Shown here piece by piece: positions 14,377-15,405 of a DNA stretch of 15,405 nucleotides (position 1 is the first letter of the stretch; every line of letters begins with the position of its first letter). The notes beneath the pieces were generated by a model, which was not told the origin of the DNA, ran no database searches, and saw nothing but the letters and a program-made list of their open reading frames with translations. A program made the translations under genes and the position numbers. Location: positions 1-15,405 of the forward strand of contig JAIFLB010000144.1 of NCBI GenBank assembly GCA_020049245.1. The letters are read 5' to 3'. Origin of the DNA: Betaproteobacteria bacterium (lineage in GTDB: Bacteria; Pseudomonadota; Gammaproteobacteria; Burkholderiales; Thiobacillaceae).

Positions 14377-14387
14377 GGAGTGAATTA

Positions 14388-14861
14388 ATGCCAACCTTCG
14401 TCCGTACCGACAAGTGCGACGGCTGCAAGGGTCAAGACAAGACCGCCTGCATGTACATCTGCCCGCACGACCTGATGAAACTGGACCGTGATGGTTCCGA
14501 GACCGGCCACGCCATGCGTGCCTTCAACCAGGAACCCGAGCAGTGCTGGGAATGCTATTCCTGCGTCAAGATCTGCCCGCAACAAGCTATCGAGTGCCGC
14601 CACTATGCGGACGTCGTGCCTCTTGGTGGTTCTGTGCAGCCCCTGCGTGGTTCCGACTCCATCATGTGGACCATCAAGTTCCGCAATGGCGTGCTGAAGC
14701 GTTTCAAGTTCCCGATCCGCACCACCCCGGAAGGTTCTATCGATTGCTACGGCGGCAAGCCCACGCCCAAACTGGCCGACATCGAAGCTGTCGGTTCGTT
14801 TACCCGTGACGTGACCGGTGGTTACCGCTCTGGCAACCCCGCCGAACTGATTCGCAAGTAA
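14388..14861 (+). CDS. aprB: Adenylylsulfate reductase beta subunit AprB
   Basis: AprB is the iron-sulfur subunit of APS reductase and passes electrons between the FAD of AprA and the quinone-linked partner. The 157-residue protein has two [4Fe-4S] sets in a ferredoxin-like domain: C10, C13, C21 and C25 (CDGCKGQ, CMYICPHD), then C53, C56, C59 and C63 (CWECYSCVKICPQQAIEC). A C-terminal extension that wraps around AprA follows, with VGSFTRDVTGGYRSGNPAEL near the end. Length and motifs fit the family. The start has AAGGAG. aprA begins 24 bases after the stop, so the two are co-transcribed. Confidence 0.97.
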   Translation: MPTFVRTDKCDGCKGQDKTACMYICPHDLMKLDRDGSETGHAMRAFNQEPEQCWECYSCVKICPQQAIECRHYADVVPLGGSVQPLRGSDSIMWTIKFRNGVLKRFKFPIRTTPEGSIDCYGGKPTPKLADIEAVGSFTRDVTGGYRSGNPAELIRK

Positions 14862-14885
14862 TTCGATTAAGAAGAGGTATTAGAT

Positions 14886-15405
14886 ATGGCTGAATTTGGA
14901 AATCCCGACGTCATCCAGGAAGAAGTCGACATCCTGATGATTGGTGGTGGTATGGCTTGTTGTGGCGCTGCGTATGAAGTCATGCGCTGGGCTGATGTTG
15001 CCAAGGCTGAAATCGGTATTGATCTGAAGATCAAGCTGGTTGACAAGGCGGCTATGGACCGTTCCGGTGCTGTTGCGCAGGGTCTGTCCGCGATCAACAC
15101 CTACATCGGCACCGAGCAAGACCCCGCCGACTACACCCGCATGGTCGCCAACGACCTGATGGGTATCACCCGTGACGACCTGGCCTACGACGTGGGCCGC
15201 AACGTTGACGATTCCGTGCATCTGTTCGAAGAGTGGGGCCTGCCCATTTGGAAAACCGACGCCAACGGCGAGCGTCATGACGGCGCTGCCGCCATCGGCG
15301 AAGGCCTGCCCTCCCTGAAGGACGGCGGCAAGCCCGTGCGTTCCGGCAAGTGGCAGATCATGATCAACGGCGAATCCTACAAGTGGATCGTCGCTGAAGC
15401 CGCCA
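14886..15405 (+). CDS. aprA: Adenylylsulfate reductase alpha subunit AprA, N-terminal part (3' end beyond window)
   Basis: AprA is the FAD-containing catalytic subunit that interconverts sulfite plus AMP with APS. The frame opens at the ATG at 14886, with AAGAGGT upstream, and continues off the right edge after 173 codons; the full protein is usually about 620-660 residues. The flavin-binding fold starts with EEVDILMIGGGMACCGAAYE (12-31, glycines 20-22 and 27). DKAAMDRSGAVAQGLSAINT follows, where AprA contacts FAD. In sulfur oxidisers the enzyme works toward APS; direction here is inferred from the sat-aprBA context and the motile betaproteobacterial setting. The electron acceptor module (AprM or Qmo) is not in the window. 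Confidence 0.96.
   Translation, partial: MAEFGNPDVIQEEVDILMIGGGMACCGAAYEVMRWADVAKAEIGIDLKIKLVDKAAMDRSGAVAQGLSAINTYIGTEQDPADYTRMVANDLMGITRDDLAYDVGRNVDDSVHLFEEWGLPIWKTDANGERHDGAAAIGEGLPSLKDGGKPVRSGKWQIMINGESYKWIVAEAA

Overview
The window looks like chromosomal DNA of a motile, sulfur-oxidising betaproteobacterium. I infer something near the Gallionellaceae/Sulfuricellaceae group of Nitrosomonadales. The inference rests on dissimilatory sat-aprBA genes next to a polar-type flagellar regulator pair (FleS/FleR) and a CheZ-type chemotaxis operon. The genus is not proven by the sequence alone. No tRNA, rRNA, CRISPR array, transposase or phage gene was seen.

Layout. (1) Bases 1-3372, minus strand: a flagellar block read fleS (sensor kinase) -> fleR (sigma-54 activator) -> fliE -> fliF, with fliF cut by the window edge. 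fliE appears damaged: its reading frame stops early, and the last twelve codons of a normal FliE lie just beyond in another frame, with about 13 residues of the most conserved part missing. (2) Bases 3401-9939, plus strand: a chemotaxis operon behind a near-consensus FliA (sigma-28) promoter: cheV, a second cheV, cheY, cheZ, cheA and an EAL-HDOD protein. No cheW, cheR, cheB or receptor gene is in the window. CheZ carries two N-terminal peptides that resemble its own C-terminal CheY-binding tail. (3) Bases 9996-12806, minus strand: an uncharacterised lipoprotein, a protein of the DUF2285/transcriptional-regulator-domain family (often seen in integrative elements), an AIM24/TIGR00266 protein and a SixA-like phosphohistidine phosphatase. 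(4) Bases 13030-15405, plus strand: sat, aprB and the start of aprA, with several inverted and direct repeats in the sat-aprB spacer.

How the parts fit. FleS/FleR would switch on mid-class flagellar genes such as fliE/fliF. FliA, made later, would switch on the che operon, whose products control flagellar rotation through CheA -> CheY-P and CheZ. AprBA oxidises sulfite plus AMP to APS, and Sat converts APS plus pyrophosphate to sulfate and ATP, the terminal energy-yielding steps of sulfur oxidation. The link between the minus-strand accessory cluster and its neighbours is unknown.

The strongest points for a second look are the fliE lesion, the three CheY-docking-like peptides in CheZ, the palindrome over the aprB ribosome-binding site, and the DUF2285-family gene outside any visible mobile element.
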